From the NCBI RefSeq assembly GCF_047663525.1, contig NC_092590.1, positions 52,358,501 to 52,422,500 of the forward strand: 64,000 bases of DNA, in the 5' to 3' direction. Below are positions 26,301 to 41,300 of this stretch, piece after piece; positions within the stretch are counted from its first letter, which is position 1; each line of letters opens with the position of its first letter. Made by a program: the position numbers and the translations under genes. Under the pieces are notes generated by a model. That model was not told the DNA's origin. It ran no database searches and saw only the letters and a program-made list of their open reading frames with translations. The DNA comes from Anas platyrhynchos (Eukaryota; Chordata; Aves; Anseriformes; Anatidae).

Positions 26301-29300
26301 CCAGTCCCAACATCACCCCTAATTTGTTTTAAGGCTGTAGCTTTTCCCTTTAAGAGACAACTCTGCTTCTAGCACTTTGCTCAAATACCAAGAAAAAGAA
26401 CATCTACTTCACAGCTGTGTATGATCTGAAGCTCCTTTTTGCCATCTTCTTCCATTGACCTCTTGTTCTTTATATATTTGTTAAATCGCTGTTTTCATAG
26501 TTCAACATCTATGTGTTTTTCTTATATTTTTTAAGATTTTCTTGTGAACAAGATATTTCCCGTTCTTTCTTATTTGAATTTTCTTGTTTGACGGTCACGT
26601 ATGTTTCTGTTTATTGGGTGAATACATATTAAATAGCTTTTCTACAGATGACGAACGAAACCTCCTAATTTCTTTGTAGCATTCCTGTACCTTTAATTAA
26701 GCACATACAGCATTTCTAGAAAGTTAGTGCTGTATTTAGAGCTCTATCACCATACGAAGTCAAGTCTGATTTGCTGTCTTCTGGTAAGAAGTAGCTTTCA
26801 TTTTGGCCCTATCCCATTTCTCATCCTCCATAGAATAATTGTATTTAGCTTATTTTGCTACACGTGATTTAATGATTTAAGCTGATGTGTTTTTTTGTTT
26901 GTTTGTTTTTCCCTCCTGCACTATTATTTTGTATACATGCTGACATGCAAAGGAATGGGAGGTGTTTTTTTTTTTTTACTTAATCTGCTTCATGTGATAC
27001 AAAGCACAAGTTAAACTCTTAGCAACATTATCAGAAATTTCAGTTGAAATGAAAACTACTAGACTTATCCCTAGGAAAGCCTACAGCAAAACAGCAAGAA
27101 GGAGAATAAGTAGGTCATATGGCCAGAACGTTTTTGGAATGATGCTATGGTAGAAATCTTGGTTTAACCCAGACTGACCCATGCTTGGTTTTGTCTCCAG
27201 CTGCGCATCTTCGCCATTGCATAAGGTCTAAATGCTGGTTGCTGAATTATGTGACAAAGCTGCAGAGAAATGAAGGATCACTAACACCACAGAATGTGTA
27301 GTAGGAGTTTCTATGCTGACCTACTTCTCATTCTCATAAGTTCTGGCTACTGCAGTCACTTTCTTGCATTCCCTTCATTCATGTATTATTTAAGAAGCAG
27401 TTATACCTCTCTGTTATCTCTATACCAAGATATGAATTTATGTAACAGTTGCAGATCTTGGTTCATTGGCATATTTATGTGGGCTCTCTCTGTGGCTGCA
27501 CTGCCACTCTTGCAATTTTTATGAAACTACTGTGGATTCAGCAGTGGGAGGATATTTCTCCTACCTGAAGCACAGAATTTTTTATTAAACCATAGAGAAT
27601 GGATTGCATTAAAAAAATGTTTGAGCAGGTTTTCACTAGCCAAAGTGACTAAAATGACTTGCTGGGACTGGGAACAAGGACAGTTGTGCTCAAAAGCCAC
27701 GTTAAATAGTTATGGTTGATTATTGCTCTAGACCGACCAAAACAGTCTAAAATGTTTTTTATATTTCATGCAGTGAGTTTAAACTGACTCCTGTATCACA
27801 TTTAACACATCTCTAATAAAATTTTTTGAAGTTTAAACCTGGCTTGGGTGCATAGTTTCTGGTATACTTTAGTTGGAAAATTTCCAGCCATTCCTTATGC
27901 TATCATGTCAACTGCTTTTTGAGGAGCCTTCATACACAAAATGTAATATATAGAAATTAATGTTGAGTGGCAAGGTTTGAGTTTATTAAAAAATTTCTAG
28001 TTTTATTTTTCTCCATGCAATAAATATATCCTGCTTTGAAGTATGAGGTCTCTGTGCTTGTTAACTCTTTCCCTGATCTTCTTTTTCTGTAAATTTTATC
28101 TTTTTGGACACCTTAGAATAAACCAGACTGAAATTGCCCTTGATATAAGAAGGCATGACTCCTGGTGAAGTCAGTGGGATTTCTATCAGCTTACTCAAAG
28201 ACTGAATTTAGCCTCCCTGTTTCGCAGGGAGAAACAGAACAGTGCTTCATTGTATATTTGCAAGACCCAAGGCTTGGTTTTGCAGAGCAAGCTCTATGAT
28301 ATACGCTGTTAGACAGCACGTGTTGTTTCAACACTATGTACTTGGGAACTTTCTTTGCAATCTATAGATTTTGTATGAAGATCAGTTAGTGCACCTCACG
28401 GACTTGTTTAGTTTGCAGTGATAATTTTGTTTGGTAAATCCTGATTCTTGATGTTCCTCACAATATGTTCAAGATGATTTAAATGCTAGAAAAGATTTGT
28501 CAAAACCAGCTGGTGTCCTCTGAAGTAAGAAACCCGGCCCTGGAGAAAAGTAAATGGGTAACGTAGGAGCAACTGGTTAGCAGAGCAGTTGCATTCTGCT
28601 TGTCTACCAGCATACACTAACCTGCAATTTATAAAAGAGTAGGCGGTTACTTTTAAGAGGCAATTATTTCCCACAATTTCTAGAAGGGGATTTTTTTTTT
28701 CAGCATGGAAAAATCTTCCTGCAAAACTGAAAAAAACCATCCATTATATTCTTATTTTAAGACAGTTAATTTGAATGCTAAATATGTCATTGAAGAAAGC
28801 CTTTCTTTTGATTTGAATGCCCTACAATGAGTATTAATATGAAGATGGTTTTCTTCAGAAGTTGCATTAATATACTGTATTCAGATTTTTCTTGTATCAG
28901 ATAAGGTTTTGAGGGTATCAGCAGCTGTTTGCTTCACTGTTAGTATCAGATAGGCAAATGTCTATCGGTTTCCTCCCTCTCAGGAAGTCAGATGCCTTGC
29001 TGAATCTGTGCATCTTTGGCAAGGCTGTCTCTCCGTGCAAAAAAAGAATGATCTTCATGCAGACCTTACATAATTATCATGCTGTCATCTCAGCTGAAAG
29101 TAGCCAACAGTTGCTTTGTGTGGATTCTTCCTTTTTCTGAGTTTCTCACTGAGGCTTAGTGGAGCCCAGTGAGGACATACGGCTTGTTCCTTAAGCTTTG
29201 CCTTCTTTTGATGGGTTGACGTGAAATAATAACCTAATACAGCGAGCAGCGCTAAGCAGTGTTGATGGTAGGTATGGTAAGGAAATACAAATTAGACATA

Positions 29301-32300
29301 GGGGAGAAGATGGGGAAGAAACACCTCAATTACTGAATTTGTTTACCAGTAACTTTGATAATTTTAATTTATGAGCTAGCTCTCTGATCCAGCGTTATAT
29401 TGAACAAACCTCAGGAACACGAGAAATTTCAGAGCACGAGGAAAAAATGCTGTGTATGCATTTTTGGTGCATAAAAGAGTCAGAAGGGACCTGTGTAAAT
29501 ATAATTTGATCTCAGCCTCAGAGAAAACCATCAAAAAGCTGGTATGGGAGGCAGCTGTCAAAAAGCAAAAGGATAATGATGTTTTACATGGTGGCATCTT
29601 TGCAGTGGCATTTTACATGGTTTTATGAAAGTCAGCCAACTGTGCTGCTCTTGTGCAATAGAAATTACAAAGGCATGGTGTATCAATGCTTCACACTGCA
29701 GAGCATGTTCAGTAAGGGAATAACTGTTTCATGTCAGTACATGTACAGTTATCAGACCTTGAAAATTGGCTAACTGATAGATCTTGAATAATTGTACACA
29801 GGGAATGCTTCTCCAGAGACAGCATTTTTACTGAGGTCCTACAGGGATCTGTATGTTTATAGAGTGGACAGGAGTGATGGCACTGTCACTGGCAGCAATC
29901 TGGCCTGCTTGGTAACCTAAACTTGTTAAAAATGGGCTTTTTAATGCAGCAGAGCTCCAGGTAACAGACACAACAGTAGTGATGGTACTTACAGACCTGT
30001 AGCTGTGAAAGCAGCTTTGCTGTTGGAATGGCAGTACAGCAAAACATAATTTGGTACACTGAGACAATGACCAAGAGGTATAACGATGCTTATGCACCCT
30101 TCAATGTTAGCTGGAACAAAATGGCACGTAAATGGTGCTTATTTTTAACATTTGTGGTGCTGTTACTAGAACTGAGTGCTGTTGCTGTCCTGGAGCCCAA
30201 GTTTTGTTGAAGGTTGCTGACAAATTAGAAGGGATTCAGAGGAGTCTCAGCAATGCTTAGAAAACCTGCTTTACATCTCAAAACTGGTTTATCCAAGATA
30301 ACTTTCAGGGATTTGCTTAAGATCAACAAGTGTCTTTATGAGACAAGAGGGTAATGGCACCCAGCTGCTCAAGTACAAAGTAAAAATAAGGGAGGAGGGG
30401 GAAACCACTGTTGTGGTGACCCCTTCACTTCAAATCAGCCATCACTAGAGTGTCCAGGTCAGGCCAGCTCCACTACCTAGAACGACAAATATTTTTCTTG
30501 GCTCTAGTGACTGTCGTGCTTGGCCATTAGTAAGACAGGGTCAGCTTGGCTAATCGTAAGTGAAAGGAAAACATGCATTTCTTGATGCTGTCCATGACTT
30601 TACTTTAGAGTCTTAATGTTCTACATTAATTCTTTCCTCTTTCTTTAGGGCACCAATGCCTCTGCTCTGGAAAAAGACATTGGCCCAGAGCAGTTTCCCA
30701 TCAATGAACACTACTTTGGATTGGTCAATGTAAGTACTGTTCTTAATAAACTAACCATATACAGAATGATGGCTTTGATGTTGTTTGAACTTTGCTTTCT
30801 TTTTATTTATTATTTTTTTCCCTTCCCCAATCCTGCTCTAAGGCAGGACTGCCTTCTTTTGAAAGAGTGCTGTTCATGTTCCAATGTTGGGCAAAGTGGG
30901 TTTGCAAAATTGTTTCAGATGTTTTGAAGATATTTTCTCTGGGGGAGTATGAAGTTTAGTGTTCTCTGAGTGTTTTCAGTGGTTAGCACTTACACTTAAT
31001 AAAGCTGAAAGTCTATTTCAGTTATAAAACACGTGGGACAGTCTCTTTAATTTTTGGTAGGAAGTGATGGAAGTATGTACAAGCTTAGATACCATGATCT
31101 GCATCAAGAACTCTCTTAGGAGGAGCTTTTTTTATCTGACTAAAGAGAGAACGTGTGAGAAAGCCGTTTAATCACTTGTTTATTCCCATATAAATCAAAC
31201 AGACATAGTAATTCTTTCAAGTGAAAATATTAGTCATTTTGCTACTAAGCAGCATGATGTAGCCCAGCCAGAACGTATTAATATGTGGAAACAAGTTTAA
31301 GGGAATCTACTGCAATAAATGTATTTACTGCAAGTGGAAGAAATGTTATATCCTAGTTAATTTAGAACACCATAGTGTTTGTTTTGTTTTTTTTTGTTAT
31401 CATTTTTCTCTGTTCAGTGTCAGATGAGGGTGTGGAAATACATTCCTACAGCAGCCAAATGACTGGTATGTGGCAGGGACACAGAAGGCAGAAACTGAAG
31501 TAGGAACTAGCTCAAGTTGAATGTAGTAATTAGTTTTTTTGTGACGTGCACTGATCAAGATTGTTTTTACTTTTACATGGCAGTTCGGGAACACCTGCTA
31601 CTGTAACTCCGTGCTGCAGGCATTGTACTTTTGCCGGCCGTTTCGGGAAAATGTGTTATCATACAAGGCCCAACAGAAAAAGAAGGAAAATCTCCTGACT
31701 TGCCTGGCAGACCTTTTCCATAGTATTGCTACTCAGAAGAAGAAAGTTGGAGTTATTCCACCAAAGAAGTTCATATCGAGGTTACGAAAAGAGAATGGTA
31801 AGTGTGAAACTGGAATCCTTTTAGACATCTGTAGGTTGATCAGGAAAATTTAATTAATGGGCTATGTGGTCATGTTAGTCAGAACTTAGGTTAGATTTGT
31901 AAATTGCTTTTAGTGCTTTGTTTTAGATATTAATATTTTAGTATCTGTGTGTATAATAATATGCTTGAAATAGCCATACCAGCTTTCCTGAGTGCCCAGA
32001 GGCGTGTGGTTTTTGCTGCTTTCGCAACATGGTGGGACAGACCACACCGAACAGTGAGCTAGGGCTAGCAATAGGGTGGCATTCTGCTGCAGGTCTTTTT
32101 TATTAATTTTAGTGAGAAACATTGTGGGCAGTTGGCAGTATGTCCTGGGAGGGCTACAGGCACACCAAGCCCAAAACACACTGGAGGACAGGTGGCAGAT
32201 GTGTATGAGGGTTTCATGTCAACCACTTCTCTTGTTCTTAAAAGCAGTGGGTACATCATTTTGCGATGCATCGGGCCCTTTCTGAGCATGAAGTTGGCAG

Positions 32301-35300
32301 CAGCATATGCCTAATTTTGTAGTGTTACTTCCTTAAGGGATGTGGGGAATTGCTTGGAATAAGGAAGCCTGCCACACAGTTCCATTTTGGCCTGGATTCA
32401 TATCAGTGTGGGTGGCATACTTAGAAACAAGGGAGCTTTGAATCTCAGATAAAATACAAGTTAAACACCTGGAAGAAATTGCTCACCGGTGACAGGCTAT
32501 AAATGGGCTGACTGTCCATTGCAAAGCAGGCATTTGGAAGTGTGACAAAGTTAGCTCTGAGTCAGCTAGAGATCAGTGCCCCCACACTGCTGGGGATCAC
32601 TTCTGGGGACTGGATCTTGGGTTTTCAGCTTTTCTGAATCAGGGCCAGCCTCGGTGTGCATTAACCTGCTCATCTGTCCAGACTAGACACTACAAAGCCA
32701 AAGGCTCTGTGCAATATTTTTTGGAGGAAATCCACATGGGCTTTTTCAGGAGCAGGGGGATAAAAGCACACATTTCTTGGGAACAGAAATTCTTTTTTCT
32801 TCAGCTTGGTGGGCAAATCAAATTAAGCCTTCACTAGAGAACTCTGTTCTACATCACCACGGAGATATTCTCTCCTCCTCCTACAAGGATTTTGTATGGA
32901 AGAGGATAAGTCCATGCTCATCAGACTTGTATGTGAAAAATAAGCTTTGTTAGATGGTGTTATTATTACTGTTATGTGTCAGCATCAAATGTCTTCGTTT
33001 TCCCCAGCCACGTGTCTTACTGTCCAAACTCAGTGATGTTTCTTAGTGTCTGAGTGATGTAGAATATATGGGTGGGAGTCAATGCTGCCTGATACTAAGC
33101 GTCTAGTCTAAGGAATTAACATTGGTCCCCTCTGTAGTCATCCAATTTCTCACACCCTTCTAGGTACTGAGAGTTGGCTGAATTGAGTCATCTTGCTTTC
33201 TTCACTGATTGTAATAAAAGCCTACACAACTAACTCCAAAGATGAGCCTAACCTTTTAGACAGCTGAAGTTAGGTTAGAAATGAAGCCTTCCCTCAAAGT
33301 AGCCTCACTGAAGGCAATGTGACTGCAAAATTGCTTTTCTTTGTCATGATTCTAAGTCCTCTGCTTAGCAAAGACCAATGTATGCATTTGGAAAGAAATA
33401 ATGAATTTAGTTTGCTTTTTTGAAGAAACAGATATATTCAGCTTTGGAAATCTTGACTCTGTTTCACAGATCTCTTTGACAACTACATGCAGCAGGATGC
33501 ACATGAGTTTTTAAATTACTTGCTGAATACCATCGCCGACATTTTGCAGGAGGAGAAGAAACAGGAAAAGCAAAATGGGAAACTGAAAAATGGCAACATG
33601 AATGAAGCTGAAGAGAATAATAAACAAGAACTCACCTGGGTGCATGAGATTTTTCAGGGAACACTGACTAACGAAACTAGATGTTTGAACTGTGAAACCG
33701 TAAGCATTGGGATAGATTTTTTTTGGTTGTTGCCCATTAATAGATAGATACATTTTATATGTATAAATATATGAATCTTTTCAGACATCTGAGAATTGTG
33801 GATTTTCCTGTAGACTTTGCTTCTTGAAGTGAGTATATTCTTTTCTAAACATTTTTTTTTTCTAGGCGTTACTTGGCTAACCTATGCCAAGTCTTGCTGT
33901 CACAATACCTATCTCTACAGCTAAAATCCTTGCTAGGTAATCGGTATACTTCTTTATTACTGTAATTTCAGGAGAAGATATTTGCATCATTATTCCAAGA
34001 ACCAGTGAAAAGTTAAATGATTTTGTATTAATTTATTCCTAAAAATGTGACTGACGTACAGAGGGTTTGTTATTAACAAACCATGTGTTTTCTTTTATCT
34101 TCCTAGTATTTTTAAAAGGATGCTGTCAATTTGAAGTCTCTTGTGTTTGAAGTACCAGTAAAAAGTAGTTTTAGTTAGTAAATCTGATTGGAAGTTACCT
34201 GTCAGTTTCTGTGGTTTCCAATCATGCATTCCTACTTAAACGGGGGGAAAAAAAAAAAAAAAAGAAAAACAAAGAAAAAAAAAGTTTTTGTCAGTGAGGC
34301 TGGTATGTGAAAGTACACAGAGAGTATGTGCTAGAGAGTAGCAACCTGTTTTGGGGGGTGAGTAGTGAAACTGGCTTTCCAAAAAGGATGGAATTAGCCT
34401 TATCTAACCTTTGCTATGTAAAAGGTAGCTGTCAAGGATGAACTGTTTTTCTCAGCTCCTTCTGTGATGATAGAGATTACAGAAGAGCTCCTTCAGGAAG
34501 TTCTCTCCATCTGTCTCTAGGCTGTTACATGAGATAAAGGTTTGAGCATTATCAGGTATTTTATCTACTCTTGCTTGTTGTACAGCTGTTGTAGAGCTTG
34601 CTTGTGCTCATTCCATGGTGCCACTATCCTTGCACTGAGCTGTTGCAATTGTTTCTGCAGCAATGCTTTAAATTGATCAATGAACTGATCTCGCCTAAGA
34701 ATGATGTGCTTTTAACTCAGACAAATATTGGTACCATGGACTTTGTCCAAAGAAAACACAGCTTTTTTGTTGTGATTACCTGCCTGAAGATAGAAGGAGG
34801 TGCCCTGAGAAGGAACCTTCTAACAGCAGGCTGAGGTTAAGTGTCTAACTTCAGGCAGCCAAAGTTAGGTGACATAAATCCTACCCAGGTCATAACAGAT
34901 GTCTAAAATAACATATTCTGATATCATTTAATTATAAAGAATAGCACTGTTCTCCAATAAAATACAGCTTCTCAGGAGGTTTGGTTCAGTGACAGGGAAG
35001 AGGAATAAAGTGGTAGTCAACATGAGAGAAGGGGCTGTTGGACCAAGTCTGGAGCAAGGTTGTTTAGGTGAAAACATGACAGAGAGATTGAAAATTAATT
35101 ATTTAATCTATTTCAATTATGAAAGCTCAAGTAATACTAGCAAGTTAAGTGAAAGGGTAGAACTATATTTTTAACTGACAAGCTTCTTTGAACTGTTGTG
35201 GCCTAATTCTAAATTGATATCCAGTGTTTACATAAGACAAATTGTACTAAGTCAGGATGTGTCCTTGGGTAACAGCAAAACTGCACAATATCCTATTTGT

Positions 35301-38300
35301 AATTCAAAGTGACCAAGCTTTATGGAAAAAAATAGTGCTAAGTACTGCTGCTTGGCCGCAGCTTCCTGTGATTGCAGAAATACTGTTTACTACTCAGTAA
35401 ACTTTTCTAGTTAGTTATATACATTTTTATTTTTTTTACTGTACCTTGAAATCCTTGGAAAACAGTAGTATGGGTTAAAAGGTTCCCCTTTGCTAAAATA
35501 CGAATATATTGTGCATGAAGAACCATTCAGATTCTAGCAGTTCTTGTTCTCACAAAGAGTGCAGTTTGAATCTGATTTTCTAGATACCTTCAGTTATGGT
35601 CTGTATTATTCTGTAATTAGTCTGTAAACATTTTACGTGCTGAAATCAGCAACAAAATCCCTAACTTCTTTGTGGTATTCAGATGAAACACTATATTTGC
35701 CAAAGCCTTTTCCAAGTATTTAACCTCCTTGATATGCAGTGTGGCTGTCAGAACTTCAGTTCCAGCAGCAGAGACACAATGTTCTCCGAAGTTTTGTTGC
35801 TCTATCTTTTGAGTTCTAGCTATGTGTTTATCCTGCAGTTGATTGCTGCCAGTTTTGTGGTTTCCTGTGCTCTTTGGGTAGAATCCTGTCTCAGAGAGGA
35901 TTCTTGTTTGAAGAACTGCTGTTCATTTTATTTGGATGCACTTTATGCCTCTGTACTTCCATGACAATATCAAAATTAATCCTGCTAAAGGTGTTCTTCT
36001 GGATTCAGGACTGATACAGACTGCATTCACTATGTTTATAGGATCCCTGACATTATGCAAAGATGAGCCCAGAGCAGTATATAACTTCCACACACATAGA
36101 CTAGCACTGATCTGAGCATGAGTGATCTGGGTCAGAAGAACAGACTCAACCCCTCACTGAAGTTCGTGATTTGTACTTCACTATCTTGTGTGGTTTGGTC
36201 ATTCTAAGGAAAAGCAGATACAGGAAGAGAACTATGGAGTGTTCAGGCAGCGTTTTATAAACAGAATTGGTTGTTATAAATAAGGATAAATTCATGTGCA
36301 GTAATTCTGCTACACTCTTAGTTTCTATGATCTGAAAAAGACATTATGGCTTTTCTGGATTTTCAAGGCCTTAAAAGCCTCTTAATGGATGAAGAGAAAA
36401 TCTCTGCATTTTGGAATTCTATTGATAACCTGCCCTAATTCATTTTTTAACCTGCAAAAGTATATGTTTATATAATGAGGAAGTTTTAGTATTCTAAAAT
36501 TTGAGATGACCCAAAATGGGATTTTTTACTTGCAACTTGTTTCCAGATCTGTTTGTCTGCCATTCCCAAAATAGTCCCAGTTAATGGTTTTGAAAACACC
36601 TTTTATCAGATTTTTTTTTTCTCCTCTTGTTCCACCTAAACAAAACATTGGCAAAATCGTAATTACTTTGCAAAACACTAACACTTTGCTGTTTTTACCT
36701 GTAACCTCTTATTCAGCCTGTTCAAAATTATTGATCAGGAGTAATATTCAATGGGGAAATGCAGGTCTGTCAACAAGAAACATAATGACAGGCTTTTAAA
36801 TGCTGACCAGAGAGAAAACAACGTGGTTGAATGACACTTCTCAATGAATGCCTACATGGAAAGTATCTTCACTGCAACCTTAATGGTGGATATAATTATG
36901 CAGGGCATAAAGTGAGATTATGTAAAGTAGTATATTATACACAGATAAATAAAACTCCAGTGTAATAAGGAGCTGGGCTGTGTTGCATAACAAGAGACCA
37001 TATGTAACAGAGCAGTTACAGCTAACATAAGGGATGATGCTCTCCTTGTAATAGACATAAAACTGCAGCCACTGATCCATGGTCAGTGGGTTTGGCTAAG
37101 TGGAACAGATGGAAGTAAAATGGTATGAAAGCTGGGTTGGTCAGGTTGCTAACCTGACAGAATGAATACAGTCATGCTGAACTAGGGACAAAATTAAGTC
37201 ATCAAAATAAATTCTTTGTATAATTTATTTTAAGAAATCATTCCATCTTCAGCACTTGCACATAGGCATAAACAGCATTTGGATGTATGATTTTTACTAA
37301 GTCTGTTTTACATGTATATTCTTTGCCACAGGTTAGTAGCAAAGATGAAGATTTTCTTGACCTTTCTGTTGATGTGGAGCAGAACACCTCAATTACACAC
37401 TGTCTAAGGTAAATTAATTCATCTCTTTGACAGATATGTCTATCTGACTTTGCTAAATATTCCAAGTCTAGTAAATACAGAGTAGAAAAGTAGAATAACA
37501 TTGGTTTTTGAGATTTTCCTAAGCAGAAGAAAACTAATGCAAACCGGATGTTTCTTCTAATGACAAAATACACATTAAGGGATTTTGTTTTACTCTCACT
37601 TTCAATGCCTGTGTTTGGAAGAGAAAAAAATTCCTCTCTCAGGGAAAATAATTTATTGCCTTGTCATCTGGAAGAATTGCTGCAGAATAAGAATTGGCTT
37701 CAAAGAGATTTGTGTGTGCTTATCTTTAAGCTTTTAGTCAAGTGCTTTGTTGATTAGGACTTATGTGCATATTAAAAGTCAAGTGTATGCTTTGTAGAAT
37801 GAGTGCTAGAGTCCCTAGAGGGCAAAAGATTCCCAAAGCCTAATTTTCTGCCATATAAGTTTCTTGTTTTGTGTCTCAACCTAAAAATACAATGAGAAGT
37901 CTTTTATTCTAAGTCTCAGTTCTGCTTTTAGTACATGCTTAACTATTAAATACTTCAGAGATCAAAATAAATTTCAGGTTTGCATGGGTGATTATCCTGA
38001 GAGATTTAAAATATACGGAGTTTTGACATTGATACAAAAAAACTATATTTAGGTTTAATAAAGTGTGTTGCTGATCTGAAGGATTATCAATTGCCCAAAG
38101 TACTTTTTCAAGCTCTTTCAAAGGCTAACGACTTTGAACTTGCATTTAGTTTTAGCAGTTGTTCTGGAACACTTAGGAGATGTTGCCTGACATCTCACAC
38201 CAAACTGAGATTTACAGAAAGAGAAAGCATATGAGGTGCTAACCACTTCCTGAGTTAGAAAGCACTGATTTCTGTGTCGATAAAACTGTACTAAGAAACA

Positions 38301-41300
38301 ACTGTTGCATTTTAAAGTGCTAGATACAGTAAGTTCATTCCTTCTCAGTTTCAGTTCAGTCTCCTGTAGGATACTGTAGAAGTCCTTAGCCCTCAAGTAG
38401 GGATGCTTGTCCCTCCTGTTCCAAAAGATCTTTTATCAGTAGTAACTCCATTGCATACCTTCTGTATATTCTGGGCATTAAAAAAGGGTTTCTCCTCTTG
38501 CTCTTAGCAGCGGTGGTTTATATACAGAATGTCATCACTCTTCCTAGAATTGTGGGTTTATTTTTTTTTTTAATTTTATCTTTTCTTTTTTTTTTTTTTT
38601 TTTCTTCAAATTAAACAGCCTAACGTCGTTCAAGCATTCTTTTACAGGTCATCTTCTCTAGGTCTCTGTTCATTTCCATTACTCTTCTGCATTCTCTCCA
38701 GATGAACCTCTCTCTTGAATTCCCCTTCCTAAAGTGCAGTTGCCAAAAACTAGGCACAGTATTCCAGCAGAGGTCTACACAGTCCTGAAAAGTATGGATA
38801 GCCAAAAAGCCAAAAGTTGTTTACACACAGCAGAACCACGTCTGCCTAACTCCATCAATAAATATTCCATGCTACTTGAAAGCTATCCATTGTTTCTTCT
38901 AAAAATAAATGGAAGTAAAATCTTTTTTTTTTTTTTTTTTTTTTGAAGGGGTACATGGTGCTCTTTACATATTAAACAGGAAGTGAGTTATCACCTGTCA
39001 TCTCTTCTAATTGTCTTTCACACTAGAAGCAGGTCTACCTCTGTTTAGAAAACATATATTCAGTGAGACTATAGATTTCCTCTCACTGCTCTACTGCATT
39101 ATTCATTAGTAAACAGAGTGTAAGTGCTTTTGTGGTTACTGCTAATAGGAATGACCAAGTTACCATTCTTGTAAAATTCACTATATCCCTTTTAAGATAA
39201 CTGCTCTGCTGTGCTTTTAAAGCTTTAAATGCTGCTGCAGTGAAAAGGCAAGTTAAAGAAAATCTGTGCAATATAGCATTTTGGTAAAACAAATTTCTTT
39301 GCCACTATGGATGAATGTTCTTTTCAGTTATTTTCATAGCTATTCAGATTGAAAAGGTCCAAAGAACACAAGCCTCTGGCATAGTCTAACTCCACAGGGT
39401 AGACAACTGGGCCTGAAGCAACAAAAGTTTAATAACATACATAGTACATTTCCATTATTTTTATTTCCACCAGGAGCTGCAAAGTTTACAAGTCCATTTG
39501 ATCCTGTTAACTAGACTGCCTGTGCTTTTTTTTTATTCCACTAAGAATTCTGTCATCTCTTAAAACAGAAAATGTATACTATTTATTCATATAAACAACA
39601 GAAAGCATCTTCTGCACTGTAGCACTGAGCTTGTAGAAGTGTGGGAGCATATAGGGTCAGCGTTGAATTAGTATGTCTTGAGCAGGTGTAGTTAAAAATT
39701 CCTTTTTCCTGTTAAAATAACATAAAAACAGAATGAAGACTGGCCCATTCATGGAACAGGAGATAGTTGGAGGTGTCTTGAAATTAACTCTGCAGTTGTA
39801 GAGAAAGGTTCCTCAAGCCTGTAGTTCTTGTGCATTCAGACTGCCTGAACTCCAATGATCAGCTGTTTATAACTGTGAAACATCTAATGCCGAAAATTCT
39901 TGATTGATGACACTACTACCAAAGTTGCACTTGTAAACGGCAACAAAACCATCTAATTTTCACCTGCATACCTCCCTTTCCCCAAAGGAAATAGTTATAG
40001 TAAGATCTCTCATGCTCTATCAGTCTTAAAGAACTTAAATTTGAAACTGGAAAATTCCCACTTTTTATGAAGTTGCAGAAGTAACCTAGTACCCATGCCC
40101 TGGCAATACTTACAGTCTTCAGTTCTCCCATCTGCCCCTGTGGTGATGATGCCAGGTAAAAATAATAGTGAGGAATCCTTTCCTTGCCTTTCTAAGAGGA
40201 GCCTGCAGCTGCCTGCAGTGAGAGCAGGCTAACCTTGCAGGCAGCGTGGCTTCAGCCTCTATGCACATGGCCTGAATGAAGCTTATTGCTGGGACTGAAT
40301 TTGTCTGGAATTCAGAACTCTGTCAGGTACCACAACGTAGGTTCAATCAACAGGTCAGTTCAGTTCTTCAGAAACATCTGAATCTTTAAGGCCTCATTGG
40401 ACAGGTCTTCAGGCAACCTGATCTACTCAGAGGTGTCTCTGGCATGGCAGGGAAGTAGGAGTGGATGATCTCCAAAGGTCCCTTCCAACCCAAACCATCC
40501 TGTGATTCAGATATATCTATTTAAAGCTCAGAGTCACGAGAAAACCTGTGTGTCTAAAGTGGAAGATAGGTGTTTATGACTGTATTTACAGTTCTCAAAG
40601 CACCTGCTCAGCTGCAATGTAACACTTAAGGTGACAAAAAAATCACTGCAATTTTTTTCCAGTTAAGTATTTTAAATACCTAAAATGGTGTTCCCAAGAT
40701 TATCAGCATTGTGACTATAGCAAATCTTTCCTGTGAGCTGAGCAGCATTATCAAGCCAGGTCTTCCTCTGCTTCTCTCAATTCAGAAGCTCAGTCCAGAA
40801 ACATTTCTAAGCATATTTACTTGGTAGATATTTAGGAAAACTGCTATCATAGCTGTCACTTTCATTTTTAGACAACAAAAAAGCATAATCACATAACTTC
40901 TGGATAATGGTTCAGAGGTTAGAATATACAGAAGACTGAATTCAATTTATTTCTTCTGCATAAGAGTATTCAAGCCTGTCTTACGGAAGAACACCATAAA
41001 ATGTGATCAGTTTGTGAATGACTGAAGTGCACTTGAAGATAGTCCATTCTGCAAATAATTTTAAAAGACACTGGATGGATCTGGATCAAGCAACTACATT
41101 GAACTCTAGGCAGCTCCTTGACATGCAAGAGATGAGGATGTAGATCTCAGTTAGAGACACCTGACCCTTTCCCTGAATGGTATGTAGGCCCTCAGCACAT
41201 AACACAGGGCTGTCACAGCAGTCAGATACCCCAAGTCCCTTTGCAAATCCCAGTATTATTGATTTAGGTGCTATAGAAAACTGGATGTCAGTGGAAACAA

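Larger units (their letters stand above)
20337..30648 (+). other. USP46 intron 1
   Basis: 10.3 kb, GTGAGT...TTTAG. The first about 220 bases belong to the CpG island. It contains an antisense CR1 fragment near 24205-24640, a 27-A run at 22019-22045, and a possible diverged CR1 near 30195-30400. No further coding exon or RNA gene was recognised. First introns often hold enhancers, but none can be identified by eye. Confidence 0.85.
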